This document shows positions 44,334 through 53,103 of a stretch of DNA of 64,000 bases, piece by piece. The stretch is from Fermentimonas sp. GTDB lineage: Bacteria > Bacteroidota > Bacteroidia > Bacteroidales > Dysgonomonadaceae. The position numbers and the translations under genes were made by a program. Location of the stretch: the NCBI GenBank assembly GCA_028709385.1, contig JAQVXD010000001.1, positions 62,001 to 126,000 of the forward strand, written 5' to 3'. Positions within the stretch are counted from its first letter, which is position 1, and each line of letters begins with the position of its first letter. Under the pieces are notes generated by a model. That model did not search any database, was not told where the DNA came from, and worked only from the letters and a program-made list of their open reading frames with translations.

Positions 44334-46709
44334 ATGAAGAAGTCAATTTTATTACTGTCTGTTGTTTGTTGCGCCTTTGTTACCGCCTTAGGAGCCAGTT
44401 ATGAAAAAGAAAATCCACAGGATACTTTAAGAGTATATTTTTTAGATGAAGTTGTGGTAAGCAGTTCCGTGAAGGAAACAAATAATCTGAAAAATATGCC
44501 TACAGCTGTATCGGTAATATCTCCAAAACAGCTGCAGAACACGCAGATAGAGTCGTTACCAGATCTTAGCAGTTATATACCTAACTTCTTTATTCCTACA
44601 TACGGGTCTAAAGTTTCCACACCGATATATATTCGCGGTATAGGAGCGCGACTCGGATCACAAACTGTTAGTTTATATGTTGATAACGTCCCCAGTTTCA
44701 ATCCCTCTGCATTCGATTTTGAGTTTCAGGATATTCAGCGAGTGGAGGTCCTGCGTGGAGCACAAGGTACACTCTACGGAAGAAATGCAATTGGAGGGAT
44801 TGTGAATCTATACACTCTGTCACCCTTAACCTATCAGGGAACCCGTTTAACAATGAGTGGCGGCAATTATGGTCAGTTATCTGTTATGGGTTCAAACTAC
44901 AGCAAGCTTTCAGATAATTTCGGACTCTCTGCTGCTGCTTATTATAAACGTGATGACGGATATTTTATGAATAGTTACACAAACGAGAAAGTGGACAATT
45001 CAGAAAATGCAGGAGGCAAAATCAAGTTAGAATGGCAAGTGTCGCCTGATTTTAAAGCTTTATTATTTGGCAATTATGATTATGTAAGTGGCGGCGCATT
45101 CCCATATATGCATGAAGATTCCACTAAATCAAATTTTAATGAACCTTCATCTTACGATCGTTACCTTTTTACAAACGGATTATCCCTTGACTGGAGGAGG
45201 AGTGGTTACAGCGTTCACTCAACCACAGGGTTTCAGTATCTGAAAGATGATATGAAAATGGACCAGGACTACACTTCCAACTCTGTTTTTTCAATAAATC
45301 AGAAGCAGAAACAGCATTCAATAAGTCAGGAGTTTACTGTTAAGTCGGGCTTAAACAAAAAATATAATTGGGTATGGGGTGCATTTGGTTTTTATGACAA
45401 GAAAGAAATTGATACACCAGTAGCCATTAAAGAAGATGGAATGGTTGCTATGCAGGGGCATCTTGACGTGGCTATGCAAAGAATGGGGGCTCCGTTAAGA
45501 ATTGTTTACGCCAATAACAGGATAGATCTACCCGGGGTATATACAAAACCATCACGCGGAGCAGCTTTTTTTCACCAGTCAACAATTAACGATCTGTTTG
45601 ATATTAAGGGCTTTTCAGCTACTGCAGGGTTAAGATTCGACTATGAGCATACAGGTATTGATTTTTCAACTGAGAGTGATGGAGGAGATGTAATCCTGAA
45701 GTTTCAGATCCCTAACAGACCTATGCCGGATATACCTGTTGAAGGAGATACTTTGATCGAGGGTTCTTTTAGAAGAGATTTTGGTCAGTTCCTTCCAAAG
45801 TTTGCTCTTAAATATGAATTCTCGCCTACTTCAATGATCTATTTATCCGCATCAAAAGGGTATAAAACAGGTGGGTATAACGAACAGGTCTTTTCTGAAG
45901 TGCTGCAAGGTGCACTTGCCGAATCTATCATGAAAAACTCTATGAGCGGAATGCCTCCGGGAATGTTTCCGGGCGGTGGTGCTCCGGGCGGTGTAACTGA
46001 AACGCCCACACTTGAGGAAATGTTGTCATATGACCCTGAAACAAGTTGGACATATGAACTGGGCGGGCGCTATGAAATGTTTAACAGAAAACTATCGTTA
46101 AGCTATGCTCTTTTCTATTCCAGAGTTAATGATATCCAGATTATTAAATTAACGAGACAGGGAACATCAGGGAGAACTGTTGAGAATGCAGGTAAATCAG
46201 AAAGTAAGGGATTTGAATTAAGTGTGAAGTATAGCCCCATTAGGAACCTGTCATTTTACGGTGATTATGGATTTGCTGATGCTCGATTCAAAGATTATGA
46301 AGCTTCAGAGGAGGTAAACTACTCCGGAAATTATATTCCTTTTGCTCCACGTCACACTTTAAGTCTTGGAACCGGATATGTTCATAATTTTGGAACTGGA
46401 TCTTTTATTGACAGATTTATTGCTAATATTCAGTATACAGGTGTAGGAAAAATATACTGGACTGAATCTAATGAAGATGTAAATGGTGAAGAACTTTATC
46501 AGCCATTCTACGGTTTGGTGAACGCAACATTTGCAGTTGAAAAAGGAACTTTCGGACTGGAGTTATGGGGAAAGAATTTATTAGGGAAGGACTTTAATTC
46601 ATTCCTGTTTGAAGCTACTGATATGACTACTGGTAATACTAATTCCTTTGTACAGCGTGGGTATCCTACTCGTGTTGGTGCAACCTTGAGGTATACTATT
46701 GACAGATAA
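44334..46709 (+). CDS. TonB-dependent outer-membrane receptor with Met-rich loops
   Basis: This 791-residue receptor has a signal peptide (to ~21) and a TonB-box-like YFLDEVVVSS. The plug domain contains MPTAVSVISPKQLQ and VEVLRGAQGTLYGRNAIGGIVNLYT (~137-161). The barrel ends in LRYTIDR. It lacks the SusC N-terminal domain and has no SusD, so it resembles siderophore, metal or vitamin receptors. Two predicted extracellular regions are rich in Met: residues 370-384 (Mets 370, 373, 381, 384 and His376) and residues 533-553 (MKNSMSGMPPGMFPGGGAPG). The cargo is unknown; copper or a metal-chelate is one guess. Confidence 0.88.
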   Translation: MKKSILLLSVVCCAFVTALGASYEKENPQDTLRVYFLDEVVVSSSVKETNNLKNMPTAVSVISPKQLQNTQIESLPDLSSYIPNFFIPTYGSKVSTPIYIRGIGARLGSQTVSLYVDNVPSFNPSAFDFEFQDIQRVEVLRGAQGTLYGRNAIGGIVNLYTLSPLTYQGTRLTMSGGNYGQLSVMGSNYSKLSDNFGLSAAAYYKRDDGYFMNSYTNEKVDNSENAGGKIKLEWQVSPDFKALLFGNYDYVSGGAFPYMHEDSTKSNFNEPSSYDRYLFTNGLSLDWRRSGYSVHSTTGFQYLKDDMKMDQDYTSNSVFSINQKQKQHSISQEFTVKSGLNKKYNWVWGAFGFYDKKEIDTPVAIKEDGMVAMQGHLDVAMQRMGAPLRIVYANNRIDLPGVYTKPSRGAAFFHQSTINDLFDIKGFSATAGLRFDYEHTGIDFSTESDGGDVILKFQIPNRPMPDIPVEGDTLIEGSFRRDFGQFLPKFALKYEFSPTSMIYLSASKGYKTGGYNEQVFSEVLQGALAESIMKNSMSGMPPGMFPGGGAPGGVTETPTLEEMLSYDPETSWTYELGGRYEMFNRKLSLSYALFYSRVNDIQIIKLTRQGTSGRTVENAGKSESKGFELSVKYSPIRNLSFYGDYGFADARFKDYEASEEVNYSGNYIPFAPRHTLSLGTGYVHNFGTGSFIDRFIANIQYTGVGKIYWTESNEDVNGEELYQPFYGLVNATFAVEKGTFGLELWGKNLLGKDFNSFLFEATDMTTGNTNSFVQRGYPTRVGATLRYTIDR

Positions 46710-48131
46710 TCACAGTTTAATTGTTCCGGACAGTATCAGACCAATAATTACTACTGATCCGATAAGTAATAATGTTATAACAGCCCATTCCCAGTGTTTG
46801 GGCTGTTGCTTTTGTTCCCTTTTAGATCTTATAAACAGTAATGATCCAATAGCATAAAACAGAACGGAGAGGAGCAGGTATTTAATTCCCACTGCAAATA
46901 TCACGTAAAGAGAATAGATAGTCCCAAGCAGAGCAACAACCAGATGATGTATTGATTCATTTTTCCTGTTAATGATAGCAATCTTCACAGCATAAAGAGA
47001 AGAGAGCAAATAGGGAATAAGTACAAGGGTTGTGGCAATTGTAATAGCAGCGAGATAGGTCTCGTTTAGCTGAGGTGATAGTATTGAAAAAAGGAATATT
47101 TGTGTAAATCCTTGTGTGAGCAGCAAAGCATTTACGGGTGTACCTTTTCTGTTTACTTTCTTAAAAATACGAGGCATGACATTATCAAGTGCGGCAGCGT
47201 AGATCGTTTCAATAGATAGCATTATCCAGGAAAGGCTTGCTCCCAAAACTGAAACCATAATTCCCAGTTTAACTATTATTCCACCTGCCGCACCTACTGC
47301 TGTTTGTTCAAGAACAAGTGCCAAAGGTGTCTCTGATGCTGAAAGAAGGTTTGCAGGCACTGAAGACATAGCTATAATGGTGATAAGCATGTAAACAGCA
47401 AGTACTATAAGCAGGGAAATAATTATCGTCAGCCTTACGGTCTTCTGACTTTTTGCTCTTCCCGATAAAACTGAAGCTGCTTCCATACCCACAAAACACC
47501 ATAAGATTATTGCCATAGCGCCCTTCAATTGTTGTGTTGTGGTAGTTGGTTCTCCTGTTGAAGCAAGTCTGCTATGCCAATTATCAACAATAAAAAGATC
47601 GCTGTTTATCAATGAAAGTCCTAGTATAATTATAAGAAGAATAGGTATCAGCTTTGCAGTAGTTACAATAAAATTGAGTATTGCTCCTTCTCTGATACCC
47701 GCTATCAGGATAAGGTAGAAAAACCAAAGAAGTGCTGAGCCAATTAAAAAAGCATGTAAAGGGGAGAGTGCATGAATACCAAGCAGATCGTTTAGAGTCT
47801 TGAAAAAAAGTGCCAGATAGCTTACGTTGCCAAGCCAGCCTACCGACCAGTAGCCCCAGGCGGAATTGAATCCCATAAAATCACCAAAACCATCGCGTGC
47901 ATAGGCATAAATGCCACTTTTCAGTTCAGGTTTGCGCGAAGCGAGATATACAAAGACAAGTGCAAGCATAAGAGCTCCGAAGCCTCCGATCAGCCAGGCA
48001 ATTATTGTTGCCTGTGGATTAGCAGAGGTGATGAGGTCTTTTGGTGAATTGAAGATACCTGAGCCTATCATAGACCCAAGGGCTATGAATACCAGCAACC
48101 ACAAACCTAACTTCTTATCCTTCTTTTGCAA
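46710..48131 (-). CDS. APC-family amino acid permease (basic amino acid/polyamine antiporter type)
   Basis: This 473-residue inner-membrane protein has about 12-13 helices. The APC signature LGSMIGSGIFNSPKDLI is at the N-terminus, followed by WCFVGMEAASVLSGRAKSQ. These features match the arginine/ornithine antiporter-like subgroup. No arginine deiminase genes adjoin it, so the exact substrate is open. Its stop abuts the receptor stop head to head, and DUF554 lies 14 bases upstream on the same strand, so the two likely share a transcript. Confidence 0.88.
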   Translation of the reverse strand: MQKKDKKLGLWLLVFIALGSMIGSGIFNSPKDLITSANPQATIIAWLIGGFGALMLALVFVYLASRKPELKSGIYAYARDGFGDFMGFNSAWGYWSVGWLGNVSYLALFFKTLNDLLGIHALSPLHAFLIGSALLWFFYLILIAGIREGAILNFIVTTAKLIPILLIIILGLSLINSDLFIVDNWHSRLASTGEPTTTTQQLKGAMAIILWCFVGMEAASVLSGRAKSQKTVRLTIIISLLIVLAVYMLITIIAMSSVPANLLSASETPLALVLEQTAVGAAGGIIVKLGIMVSVLGASLSWIMLSIETIYAAALDNVMPRIFKKVNRKGTPVNALLLTQGFTQIFLFSILSPQLNETYLAAITIATTLVLIPYLLSSLYAVKIAIINRKNESIHHLVVALLGTIYSLYVIFAVGIKYLLLSVLFYAIGSLLFIRSKREQKQQPKHWEWAVITLLLIGSVVIIGLILSGTIKL

Positions 48132-48145
48132 CTTAATCCGGGAGG

Positions 48146-48823
48146 TTAATTAAAAATAAAGATTAACAATACGACTATTATAAGGGATGGCAGCATATTC
48201 ATGATTCTGAGCTTTTTGATTCCCAGAATATTTATACCCAGTCCGATGAGTAGTATGCCGCCTACATTGGTAATACCCAAGATGATATCGTCAGTAAAAA
48301 GTATTGCTGCATATCTCGCCAGAAGTGTTAACGCAGCCTGAAATATAAATAAGGGAACAGAAGAAAAGACTACACCTATTCCAAATGCGGATGCCAAAAG
48401 AATAGCTGAGAAAAAGTCCATAAGTGATTTCGTGTAAAGAAGATCGGGTGATCCTCCTGTGCCTTCCTGAATTGTTCCAAGGATAGTCATAGAACCCACA
48501 CAAAACAGCAGAAAAGATGTTATAAGTCCTTCTGAAAACTTTTCACTGCCCACTTTGAAATGATTTTTAAGCTTTTCGCTCATTCGTTCAGCACCTTTCT
48601 CTAAGTCCCACCATTCACCTAACAGAGAGCCTATCGCAAGACTGCTGACTACTATAAGAATCTTTTCCATACTCACAGCCATTGATGCTCCTATAGCCAG
48701 AGTAAAAAGTCCGATTGCCTGAAAATAGATAGTTGTAACACGTTCGGGCATCTTCTTATTAAGTAACATGCCTAACAAACCACCAACCAGTACTGCAACT
48801 GTATTTACAATAGTTCCAATCAT
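48146..48823 (-). CDS. DUF554 membrane protein
   Basis: The start is placed at the ATG at 48823 because MIGTIVNTVAVLVGGLLGMLL is the typical family beginning, giving 225 residues. Seven predicted helices include SLAIGSLLGEWWDLEKG and LLFCVGSMTILGTIQEGTGGSPDLLYTKSLMDF, the conserved DUF554 core. Members such as E. coli YqgA are inner-membrane proteins of unknown transport function. It probably heads the operon with the APC permease. Confidence 0.88.
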   Translation of the reverse strand: MIGTIVNTVAVLVGGLLGMLLNKKMPERVTTIYFQAIGLFTLAIGASMAVSMEKILIVVSSLAIGSLLGEWWDLEKGAERMSEKLKNHFKVGSEKFSEGLITSFLLFCVGSMTILGTIQEGTGGSPDLLYTKSLMDFFSAILLASAFGIGVVFSSVPLFIFQAALTLLARYAAILFTDDIILGITNVGGILLIGLGINILGIKKLRIMNMLPSLIIVVLLIFIFN

Positions 48824-48909
48824 TTTATTAAGATAGATTGGCAAAATTACAATTTAAAACCGAAATACAATATTTAACGCCAAAACACTTTGCCAAGACA
48901 CCAGAATTA

Positions 48910-48960
48910 TCCATACTTTAGTCTTACCTGGCTATTACCTGACTCTTACCTTCTCCTTAT
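48910..48960. repeat. Second array of 11-bp tandem units
   Basis: Units in register are TCCATACTTTA, GTCTTACCTGG, CTATTACCTGA, CTCTTACCTTC and TCCTTAT with its continuation. The core TTACCT recurs every 11 bases. The array lies between the divergent DUF554 and DUF4494 genes. Its sequence differs from the array at 4618-4672 but the period is the same. Confidence 0.6.
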
Positions 48961-49047
48961 AAAGGCCTTTTAAACCTCGTAAATAAAAGAGCAAGGTAAA
49001 AACGAAATCACACTAAAGTTTCGCCTTTTCAATACCTATTTTATGTG

Positions 49048-49055
49048 TATCTTTG
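49048..49055 (+). promoter_or_regulatory. -7 promoter box for the DUF4494-yggS unit
   Basis: TATCTTTG fits TAnnTTTG and lies 30 bases before the DUF4494 ATG. Confidence 0.6.
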
Positions 49056-49085
49056 CTATTCCAAAAATTTAAAATAAAATAATAT

Positions 49086-49538
49086 ATGTACAACTGGTTT
49101 GAATGTAAATTGAGATATGATAAAATGCTGGAAACCGGCATGCAGAAGACAGTAACAGAACCTTATCTGGTTGATGCTTTATCGTTTACAGAGGCGGAGG
49201 CAAGAATTATTGAGGAGATCAGACCCTACATTTCAGGAGAGTTTAATGTCTCGGATATTAAACGAGTAAAATATTCAGATTCATTTTTTAATGAAACCGG
49301 TGACAGATATTATAAAGCAAAACTATATTTTATCTCTTTGGATGAAAAAAGCGGTTCTGAGAAAAAGACTGCGGTAAACATGCTCGTGCAGGCATCTGAA
49401 CTTAAAGAGGCAGTTGAGATTATTGAGGTTGAAATGAAAAAAACTATGATAGATTATACAATAGCATCTGTTGTTGAGACTGCAATAATGGATGTTTTTC
49501 CATATTCAGGTGATAAGGTTATTAATAAGGAAGAATGA
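49086..49538 (+). CDS. DUF4494 protein
   Basis: This 150-residue protein starts with MYNWFECKLRYDKMLETGMQKTVTEPYLVDALSFTEAEARI, the hallmark of the Bacteroidota-restricted DUF4494 family. It ends with TIASVVETAIMDVFPY. It has no known function and no membrane segment. Its stop overlaps the yggS start by four bases (ATGA), implying coupled translation and perhaps a link to PLP metabolism. Confidence 0.9.
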   Translation: MYNWFECKLRYDKMLETGMQKTVTEPYLVDALSFTEAEARIIEEIRPYISGEFNVSDIKRVKYSDSFFNETGDRYYKAKLYFISLDEKSGSEKKTAVNMLVQASELKEAVEIIEVEMKKTMIDYTIASVVETAIMDVFPYSGDKVINKEE

Positions 49539-50197
49539 GTATAAGATTAAAAATAGAAGAATTAAGAGAAATAGTCCCATCGGAGGTTAAGATTGCAGCA
49601 GTTTCCAAATTTCACTCTAATGATGAAATTATGGAAGCTTATAATGCAGGTCAGCGGATATTTGGCGAAAGTCGTGTTCAGGAAGTCGTGCAAAAACAAC
49701 AAGAACTTCCTAAAGATATTGAGTGGCATTTCATTGGAAATCTACAGCGTAATAAAGTTAAACAGATAGCTCCTTTTGTTTCATTAATTCATAGTATGGA
49801 CAGCGAAAGACTGATGCGTGAGATTGAAAAACAGGGCAGTGCCAATAACAGGGCTATACCCTGTCTTCTTCAGATTCACATTGCTGATGAGGACACTAAA
49901 TCAGGTTTCTCCCTTGAAGAATGCCGCCGTTTTTTATCTGAAGGAAAATGGAGAGAATGCAGTCATGTGAAGATTTCCGGACTTATGGGTATGGCCACTT
50001 TTACAGAAGATGAGGATAAGGTGAGAAAAGAATTTGATCAGCTGAAGTTGCTTTTTGACGAATTCAAAGATGCTTATTTCAAAAAAGACCCTGATTTTAA
50101 GGAAATCTCAATGGGGATGACCGGCGACTATCAGCTCGCAATTGAAGCAGGCAGTACAATAGTACGCATTGGTACTCTTATATTTGGGGATCGCTGA
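49535..50197 (+). CDS. YggS-family PLP homeostasis protein
   Basis: This 220-residue protein has the fold-III PLP-binding barrel of the YggS/PROSC family. AAVSKFHSNDEI carries the PLP lysine, FGESRVQEVVQKQ and WHFIGNLQRNKVKQI follow, and SMGMTGDYQLAIEAGSTIVRIGTLIFGDR is the phosphate-binding end. The family buffers pyridoxal phosphate and has no catalytic role. It is coupled to DUF4494. Confidence 0.94.
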   Translation: MSIRLKIEELREIVPSEVKIAAVSKFHSNDEIMEAYNAGQRIFGESRVQEVVQKQQELPKDIEWHFIGNLQRNKVKQIAPFVSLIHSMDSERLMREIEKQGSANNRAIPCLLQIHIADEDTKSGFSLEECRRFLSEGKWRECSHVKISGLMGMATFTEDEDKVRKEFDQLKLLFDEFKDAYFKKDPDFKEISMGMTGDYQLAIEAGSTIVRIGTLIFGDR

Positions 50198-50252
50198 TTG
50201 GTGGTGATATTATTTTTAAATATATCTTATCGATTTTATCAATAAAATTCCC

Positions 50253-50260
50253 TATTTTTG
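50253..50260 (+). promoter_or_regulatory. -7 promoter box for the DHOD-like gene
   Basis: TATTTTTG fits TAnnTTTG and lies 37 bases before the start codon at 50298. Confidence 0.5.
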
Positions 50261-50297
50261 TTTATTAAGAAATTTTGAAAAACATTTTGCATATCTT

Positions 50298-51275
50298 ATG
50301 AATACAAGTTTACATACAACATTTGCCGGCTTACAACTAAAAAATCCAATAATTGCTGCAAGCAGTGGTTTAACAAATTCAATTAAAAAGATTATAGAGT
50401 TAGAGAATGCAGGCGTTGGAGCTATTGTTCTGAAATCACTTTTCGAAGAACAGATCGAGAATCATTCCGAAAAACTCTCCCAGATAGCTGACTATCCGGA
50501 GGCGGCTGATTACATCAACACTTATGTTGAGATGAATCATATGGATAAATATCTGGAGCTGATCAGGTCTGCAAAATCACATTGCAAGGTGCCAATTATC
50601 GCAAGTATAAATTGTTATAAAATGGCAAAATGGACCGAATTTGCAAAGTCTATTCAAGATGCCGGTGCCGACGGACTGGAGCTAAACCTGTTTGTACTCA
50701 ATGCCGGTGAGTTTGGCGATTCGTATCTTGAGGATACTTATGTAAACATAGTAAGAGAATTAAAAAAAGTAATTAATATACCGGTAGTGATAAAGATGGC
50801 GAAGAATATCAGTAATCTGCCGGGACTTGTTTCAAAGTTAAAAGCTTTGAAAGCTGATGGTGTTGTTCTGTTTAATCGTTTTTATCAGCTTGATATCGAT
50901 ATAAATACAATGGAATTAACAGCGGGTCCTGTTTTTAGTAACCCTTCTGATTTCAGTGATACTTTGAGATGGACAGCTATTGTATCAGGGCGTGTGCCTG
51001 ATTTTGATATTGCATGTTCTTACGGTGTTCACACCTGGGAAGATGTAATCAAAGGGATATTGGCAGGTGCCGGTGCAATCCAGCTTTGCAGCACTTTATA
51101 CGAAAATGGCTTAGGAACTGTCGACAATATACTTACATGCGTTGAAGAGTGGATGAATCAGAACAATTATTCTAGTATAGAAGAATTCAGGGGTAAGCTG
51201 AACTATTCAAACATAAAGAGTCCCTACTTGTACGAAAGGGTACAGTTTATGAAGTATTTCTCAAATTACAAGTAA
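50298..51275 (+). CDS. Dihydroorotate dehydrogenase-like flavoprotein
   Basis: This 325-residue TIM-barrel protein resembles class 1 PyrD (TTFAGLQLKNPIIAASSGLTNS, KSLFEEQIE, IASINC, DGLELNLF, VVIKMAKN, DGVVLFNRF). It also has YGVHTWEDVIKGILAGAGAIQLCSTLYENG as the FMN phosphate site. It lacks the usual active-site Cys/Ser context of PyrD (NxSxPN), so it may not use dihydroorotate. Annotation pipelines call these dihydroorotate dehydrogenase-like. It sits alone between yggS and oxyR. Confidence 0.82.
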   Translation: MNTSLHTTFAGLQLKNPIIAASSGLTNSIKKIIELENAGVGAIVLKSLFEEQIENHSEKLSQIADYPEAADYINTYVEMNHMDKYLELIRSAKSHCKVPIIASINCYKMAKWTEFAKSIQDAGADGLELNLFVLNAGEFGDSYLEDTYVNIVRELKKVINIPVVIKMAKNISNLPGLVSKLKALKADGVVLFNRFYQLDIDINTMELTAGPVFSNPSDFSDTLRWTAIVSGRVPDFDIACSYGVHTWEDVIKGILAGAGAIQLCSTLYENGLGTVDNILTCVEEWMNQNNYSSIEEFRGKLNYSNIKSPYLYERVQFMKYFSNYK

Positions 51276-51306
51276 CAGGCAAAATATCACAAAATGCTTT
51301 TTTCAT

Positions 51307-52251
51307 ATGAATATACAACAGTTAGAATATATTATTGCAGTAGATAATTACCGCCACTTTTCAAAGGCTGCAGAAGCCTCATTTGTTACTCAGCCTACCT
51401 TGAGTATGATGATTCAAAAGCTTGAAGAGGAACTGGGAGTAAAGATATTCGACCGTTCACAGTTGCCTGTGCAACCTACAGAAATAGGGGAACGGATTAT
51501 CGATCAAGCTCGAATAGCCATAGCACAGGTTAACCATATCAAAGAGATAATTCTCGAAGAAAAAGGTATAGTAAAAGGGGTATTCCGACTTGGGATTATT
51601 CCAACTGTTTCTCCTTATCTTTTGCCCAAGCTAATGCAGGTGCATCGGGATAATAAATATGATATACGTATTATTATATCTGAACTTACAACAGATCAAA
51701 TCTTAAAGGGTTTATCAAATGATTCACTAGATGGTGGTATATTGGCAACTCCGTTGAAGGAACCGACAATAGAAGAATACCCTATCTATTACGAGCAGTT
51801 TTTTGCTTATGTCTCGCCGCTTGAAAGATCCTTATATGCAAAAAATGCTTTGGATGAAGATGATCTGAACTCGACAAAGTTATGGCTGCTTGATGAAGTT
51901 CACTGTTTCAGGACACAGATACTTCACTTATGCAATCTGAAAAAAAGACGCGGTCCAAATCAATCCATATTTTCTTACGAAGCGGGGAGTATTGATACTC
52001 TTATTAATATTGTAGATGAAAATGAGGGACTTACTGTAATTCCTGAAATGGCAATTGCTAACCTTAGTGAAAAGCAGAAAAAGAATGTAAGACCATTTAA
52101 AAATGCTACACCAGTACGCGAAATAAGCCTTATAACACGTAAAGAATTTATTCGTGAAAGACTAATCAATATTATTGTTGATGAAGTAAAGGAGGCTGTG
52201 CCAAAATCACTTCAGGATGAGGCTATGAAGAAATATGTTGTTCCATTATAA
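51307..52251 (+). CDS. oxyR: OxyR-type LysR peroxide sensor
   Basis: This 314-residue LysR regulator has an N-terminal winged HTH (MNIQQLEYIIAVDNYRHFSKAAEASFVTQPTLSMMIQKLEEELG). The sensor domain has two cysteines at 200 and 209 (VHCFRTQILHLCNL). These match the redox pair C199/C208 of E. coli OxyR in spacing and context. It should activate peroxide-defence genes when the disulfide forms. No catalase or Dps gene adjoins it. It ends at a strong terminator. Confidence 0.93.
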   Translation: MNIQQLEYIIAVDNYRHFSKAAEASFVTQPTLSMMIQKLEEELGVKIFDRSQLPVQPTEIGERIIDQARIAIAQVNHIKEIILEEKGIVKGVFRLGIIPTVSPYLLPKLMQVHRDNKYDIRIIISELTTDQILKGLSNDSLDGGILATPLKEPTIEEYPIYYEQFFAYVSPLERSLYAKNALDEDDLNSTKLWLLDEVHCFRTQILHLCNLKKRRGPNQSIFSYEAGSIDTLINIVDENEGLTVIPEMAIANLSEKQKKNVRPFKNATPVREISLITRKEFIRERLINIIVDEVKEAVPKSLQDEAMKKYVVPL

Positions 52252-52253
52252 AA

Positions 52254-52293
52254 TAAAAAACGGGCAAACTCTAAATAAAGTTGCCCGTTTTTA
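52254..52293 (+). terminator. oxyR terminator
   Basis: AAAAACGGGCAA and TTGCCCGTTTTT form a 12-bp stem around a 13-base loop with A and T flanks. It is strong and probably bidirectional, also closing the eroded receptor gene on the other strand. Confidence 0.9.
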
Positions 52294-52315
52294 GTAGAAA
52301 TATCTGTAATAGTTA

Positions 52316-52797
52316 TTACAATATTATTTTAGTACCAACAAAAAATGTTCTCGGCATTCCTGGGCCGTAGATGTAGTTGTTTGCCCGACCGGCACCGGTA
52401 TCAAAATCTTTCTGAAAAGAGTTGAAGATGTTTTGAATGCCTGCGTTTATCTCTAACTGTGTGTCATAATAGATGTCTATTAAATAGGCTATTTTGGTGT
52501 TTAGTTCAAAGAACGAAGGAGATTCTTTCGTGATATTTTCAGGAGAGAACCTGTCAACTCCCTCTACTCCGAAACCGGCATCATGTGGTACAAGCATACT
52601 GCCTGTGAAGTTGCCAGATAGAGATGCTGAAAATTCTCCACTGTTGCGTATCGGCTCACGTGTATTCTATTTATAGTACCCCCTATCGCATTAGCTCCGA
52701 ACAGAGCTGATCCGCCTCCCCGTACCACTTCAATCCACTCAATCATATTTGCAAGTATTTGTTCAAGTCCATAAACTCCTGCAAGTGCTCCAATCAT
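52316..52797 (-). pseudogene. Remnant of a TonB-dependent receptor (large internal deletion)
   Basis: Read on the minus strand, the upstream part encodes plug-domain text ([37 protein letters not shown], 52797-52680). It then jumps, with a frame change, to the end of a barrel (INAGIQNIFNSFQKDFDTGAGR ... GPGMPRTFFVGTKIIL, 52597-52316). A full receptor needs ~700 residues, so about 500 are missing. The order of pieces is that of one receptor gene, so this is decay in place rather than two genes. Confidence 0.85.
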
Positions 52798-52991
52798 ATG
52801 GCGTTAGTAGTTAAGTATCTGCAAATATGATTGAGAGGTTCACCAAATTTGAACGGATGTGAGTGAACATACCTTATGTTGTTTATATAATGTGAATGGG
52901 TAAAAAGTGTAATGCTGAATACGTACATCGTAAACAGCAGTGGAAAAAACAATTTCAGCCTATTCAATCTTTTTTTAGCATAAGCTGACAA
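52794..52991 (-). pseudogene. Probable truncated small His-rich membrane protein of the same lost locus
   Basis: This 65-codon ORF starts with a plausible signal or membrane helix (LFFPLLFTMYVFSITLF). THSHYINNIRYVHSHPF follows. Such short His-rich proteins are often encoded just before TonB-dependent receptors for metals in Bacteroidota. The sequence loses sense after PFKFGEPLNHI and runs into the receptor remnant. I read it as the 5' gene of a decayed metal-uptake locus, but a live small gene cannot be excluded. Confidence 0.5.
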
Positions 52992-53075
52992 ATATTTATT
53001 ATTTATATTTCCTGTAAGCAGAGTTTAGTGTATATTAACAAATGCATATCAGTTACCAGATTTATATTTTTATAT

Positions 53076-53083
53076 TACCTTTG
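53076..53083 (+). promoter_or_regulatory. -7 promoter box deciding the HD-protein start
   Basis: TACCTTTG overlaps a possible GTG start at 53083 by one base. The ATG at 53104, 20 bases downstream, is therefore the better start. Confidence 0.6.
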
Positions 53084-53103
53084 TGACTGGAAAACCGACT
53101 TTT

